A stretch of DNA of 8,514 nt. Origin: JBBRLA01 sp038231615 (GTDB taxonomy: Bacteria > Myxococcota_A > Polyangia > Palsa-1104 > JAEUJZ01). Below, one piece after another: positions 6,847-8,514 of the stretch. The stretch spans positions 1 through 8,514 of the forward strand of contig JBBRLA010000363.1 in the NCBI GenBank assembly GCA_038231615.1, in the 5' to 3' direction. Every line of letters starts with the position of its first letter. Within the stretch, counting starts at the first letter, position 1. The position numbers and the translations under genes are program-made. The notes beneath the pieces are model-generated. The model saw only the letters and a list, made by a program, of their open reading frames with translations, made no database searches and was not told where the DNA came from.

Positions 6847-8124
6847 ATGCACAAGACCCCGCCGCCGCCGACCCCCGGGCCCCAGGATCGCCACCTGCCC
6901 GCATTCCTTATGGTCCTCGCCGTCTTCTCGTGCGCCGCCGGCCCGGGGACCGGGCGCGTCACCGATCCGGCCACCCTCTCGCGCCAGCAAGGGGTAGCGG
7001 GACCTGCCGTCGTGGCCTTACAGGCCGGTCGCTTCGACGAGGCCCTGCGCGCCGCGGATCAGGCGCTTTCCGTCGATCGGAACAACCCCGGGGCCCACGC
7101 GGTCCGGGGCCTGTGCCGCTACAAGGCGGCGATGCACCAGATCCGCATCGACGCCGAGACCCTCGTGGCCAGCGGAGTGATCGGCGGCATCAACCAGCAG
7201 TACCTGACCTTCTCCCTGGGCAACGCCGAAGCCGCCCTCGCCGCTGTCGAAGCCGACCTGGCCGCCGCCGCCGCCGAACCGGCCTTCGCTCTGGAACTGT
7301 GCCCGGCCTGCTGGGAGGTCGACTGGAACGGCAACGGGCGCATCGACAGCAGCGATCGCCACCTCTTCGAGATTGAGGAGGACGCCGCCGGCAACCGCAT
7401 CGACGACAGCGACCCCCGAAGGCGACCCACCTTCCGCCTGGACCTGGGGGATCTGTACTGGGCCCGGGCCCTGATCTCTTTCCAGCGGGCCACGCTCGAC
7501 CTGCTCGCGGCCTACCGCCTCTCCGACCTGAACGCGATGCTCGGGTCGATCATGAGCGGCCCCAAGCCCAAAGCCGTGACCCTTTCCCTCACCGATCCCG
7601 GCAAGGTAGCGCGGGCCCGCAAGCGGATCCTCGAAGGGCTGGCCCATGCCGACCGCACCCGCCGGGAATACCTGGCCGAAACCGACGACGACCGCGAATG
7701 GGTGCCCAACCCCCGGCAGAAGAGCCACCCGCTGCCGCTGCCGGTGGACCAGGCCCTGTACCAGACCTGGGAGGGAGTGGTGGCCGACCTCGGGCGGCTG
7801 GTAAAGGGGCAGGAGGGCCTCTCGTTGCAGGCGATGGCGCAGCTTGGGAAACACAAGTGGCAAAACCCACCGCGCGGCTACCTGAACCTGGGGGCCCTGT
7901 TGTCTCAGCCCCGGGACATTACGCTGGACCTCGCGGAGATCGAGAGCGTCGGCGACCAGACGGCCAACGCCGAGCAAACGCTGCGTCATGTCCTGGGAAG
8001 CGGCTACGCCGAACACATGCGCCCCTCGCCGATCCTGGGCAGGATGGAGCGCATGCGCAAGGAGATGGACCGGGGCGAGGAATCGATGCAACGCAAACTG
8101 CGCTATCTTTTTTGGCTCAACTGA
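6847..8124 (+). CDS. Putative TPR lipoprotein with an EF-hand-like calcium loop
   Basis: The 425-aa product starts with a basic, Pro-rich n-region and a short hydrophobic stretch (AFLMVLAVFSC). Cys29 in VFSC is a plausible though imperfect lipobox, so it is probably an outer- or inner-membrane lipoprotein. One TPR-like helix pair covers about 52-85 (ALQAGRFDEALRAADQAL, DRNNPGAHAVRGLCRY). A canonical EF-hand/dockerin-type loop follows at 159-170: Asp159, Asn161, Asn163-Gly164, Ile166, Asp167, Asp170. It is preceded by CPAC at 152-155, and a degenerate second loop (about 179-189) precedes DPRRRPTFRLDLGDLYWARALISFQRA. The rest is helical and charged with no known motif. Similar TPR/EF-hand architectures occur in myxobacteria-type proteomes, but I know no defined function. 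The first in-frame ATG after the upstream TGA is at 6847; ATG 6910 is an alternative. Neither has a clear Shine-Dalgarno sequence. Confidence 0.85.
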   Translation: MHKTPPPPTPGPQDRHLPAFLMVLAVFSCAAGPGTGRVTDPATLSRQQGVAGPAVVALQAGRFDEALRAADQALSVDRNNPGAHAVRGLCRYKAAMHQIRIDAETLVASGVIGGINQQYLTFSLGNAEAALAAVEADLAAAAAEPAFALELCPACWEVDWNGNGRIDSSDRHLFEIEEDAAGNRIDDSDPRRRPTFRLDLGDLYWARALISFQRATLDLLAAYRLSDLNAMLGSIMSGPKPKAVTLSLTDPGKVARARKRILEGLAHADRTRREYLAETDDDREWVPNPRQKSHPLPLPVDQALYQTWEGVVADLGRLVKGQEGLSLQAMAQLGKHKWQNPPRGYLNLGALLSQPRDITLDLAEIESVGDQTANAEQTLRHVLGSGYAEHMRPSPILGRMERMRKEMDRGEESMQRKLRYLFWLN

Positions 8125-8217
8125 CGGACGAGTCCCTTGGGCCTGAGCTTCCTGGCAGGTCACGAGAAAGAGGGGTTGCACAGCTCACCCAGTCTGACAT
8201 CATTATCCAAGTCAGGA

Positions 8218-8378
8218 AGAAGCACATGGCCGGAGCAGATTTTGGCGCACCCCCGCAGCGACCGAGGGAGCGTACTACTGTACGTGACCGACGGAGCGTG
8301 GGGGCACCACCCATGTCCTCGCGAATGCGAGGACATGGGTGAGAGGTACGCCAAAAGATGCCCGGTCCAGGTGCTTCT
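8218..8378. repeat. 161-bp branched inverted-repeat element sharing its core hairpin with the element at 3617-3744
   Basis: Outer arms 8218-8251 and 8345-8378 pair without gaps at 27 of 34 positions; the outermost eight (AGAAGCAC/GTGCTTCT) are perfect, and TTTTGGCG/CGCCAAAA form another perfect block. Inside are two hairpins. The first is closed by CCCCCGC (8250-8256) and GTGGGGG (8298-8304) and tipped by CGTAC-TACT-GTACG (8271-8284). The second is the 15-bp stem at 8308-8341. The tip and flanks, GAGCGTACTACTGTACGTGA (8268-8287), match 3671-3690 at 16 of 20 positions, and the four differences form two compensated base pairs. A folded RNA or single-strand DNA would be a three-way junction. It could also end the lipoprotein transcript. 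Confidence 0.8.
8308..8341. repeat. Perfect 15-bp hairpin with GAAT loop
   Basis: CACCCATGTCCTCGC and GCGAGGACATGGGTG flank the tetraloop GAAT with no mismatch. It lies on the 3' side of the branched element and has no counterpart in the element at 3617-3744. Taking it out would put the remaining arms and core hairpin nearly on one axis, so it may be a later insertion or an extra arm. No T-run follows, which argues against a standard intrinsic terminator. Confidence 0.85.
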
Positions 8379-8437
8379 GACAGGGACTTCGGCCAGAGGG
8401 ATTTCCGCCCGGTAATCTCGACGGAGAAGGCCGCAGA

Positions 8438-8514
8438 ATGAATCGGACCAGAGAGGAGCGCATTCCACCGTCGAGAACCGCCATGATGAACTGGGTCCAC
8501 AAAACCTATTCCGA
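8438..8514 (+). CDS. Possible start of a further gene, running off the right edge
   Basis: ATG at 8438 opens a frame that stays open for 25 codons to the window end (MNRTREERIPPSRTAMMNWV...). GGAGAAGG at 8423-8430 sits seven bases before the ATG. It is the best-placed Shine-Dalgarno sequence seen in the window, and this is the main reason to call a gene. AGA codons and a somewhat lower GC content differ from the neighbouring genes and could mean acquired DNA, but the sample is very short. Two further in-frame ATGs at 8483 and 8486 are alternative starts without a comparable Shine-Dalgarno sequence. The product cannot be identified from 25 residues. Confidence 0.4.
   Translation, partial: MNRTREERIPPSRTAMMNWVHKTYS

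Larger units (their letters stand above)
8125..8437. other. Non-coding spacer occupied mainly by a folded repeat
   Basis: These 313 bases hold no credible gene. Short open frames on both strands give Arg/Pro/Ser-rich or Cys/Trp-rich products without domains and run through palindromic sequence. From 8125 to 8217 I see only a weak CTGAC...GTCAG hairpin (8194-8198 with 8211-8215), too poor to call a terminator. From 8218 to 8378 lies the inverted-repeat element described separately. From 8379 to 8437 comes the leader of the possible gene at 8438. Confidence 0.7.

Noticed and set aside
5838..7376. 512-aa plus-strand frame spanning the papain-like peptidase and the lipoprotein start
   Set aside because: It crosses a divergent intergenic region and is antisense to a peptidase with all catalytic residues; its second half turns into Arg/Pro-rich sequence.
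7018..8181. 387-aa minus-strand frame
   Set aside because: Antisense to the TPR/EF-hand lipoprotein; composition is Gly/Gln/Val-rich with no domain.
3617..8383. CTGACAG at an end of both repeat elements as a shared terminal sequence
   Set aside because: The heptamer faces opposite ways relative to the two elements (inward in one, outward in the other), so it does not behave as a common terminal repeat.
8117..8500. 127-aa minus-strand frame over the right spacer
   Set aside because: It runs through both hairpins of the repeat element and has a composition typical of random frames in palindromic DNA; no Shine-Dalgarno sequence supports it.

Overview
The window is GC-rich, tightly packed bacterial chromosome. 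Two protein families point to a deltaproteobacterial or myxobacterial-type organism: a MopE-type DxDxDG...GGDCDD...NCDG metal-binding motif in the sulfatase-like protein, and a lipoprotein carrying one TPR and one EF-hand loop. This lineage guess is an inference from gene content; there is no rRNA or marker-gene support. I see no tRNA, rRNA, CRISPR array, transposase or recognisable defence or biosynthetic cluster.

Layout: (1) 1-2966, minus strand, a two-gene unit. An exported M1-family zinc metallopeptidase is followed after one base (TGA C ATG) by a polytopic membrane protein that runs off the left edge. (2) 2967-3022, a 56-base divergent spacer with a perfect 12-bp palindrome. (3) 3023-3547, plus strand, tsaE, the ATPase of tRNA t6A synthesis. 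(4) 3548-3721, a spacer dominated by a 128-bp element with perfect 29-bp inverted arms; its right arm holds the likely start codon of the next gene. (5) 3722-5725, plus strand, a seven-helix membrane protein with a periplasmic sulfatase/alkaline-phosphatase-superfamily domain. (6) 5595-6749, minus strand, a zinc-ribbon/papain-like cysteine peptidase that overlaps the sulfatase gene tail-to-tail by 131 nt. (7) 6750-6846, a divergent spacer with a 10-bp perfect hairpin. (8) 6847-8124, plus strand, a TPR/EF-hand lipoprotein. (9) 8125-8437, a non-coding stretch holding a second large folded repeat element. (10) 8438 to the right edge, a possible new gene with a strong Shine-Dalgarno sequence.

The protein genes do not make an obvious pathway. 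Two are predicted exported or surface hydrolases (M1 peptidase, sulfatase-like), one is a cytosolic peptidase, one is core tRNA modification, and one is a lipoprotein of unknown role. The least explained signal is the pair of structured repeats (3617-3744 and 8218-8378). Both are long inverted repeats enclosing the same 20-nt hairpin, GAGCG-nn-CTACTG-nn-CGTGA, and every difference between the two copies is a compensated base pair. They look like two members of a dispersed, structure-conserved element family (REP/MITE-like or an RNA element). One copy appears to supply the start codon and first eight codons of a gene.
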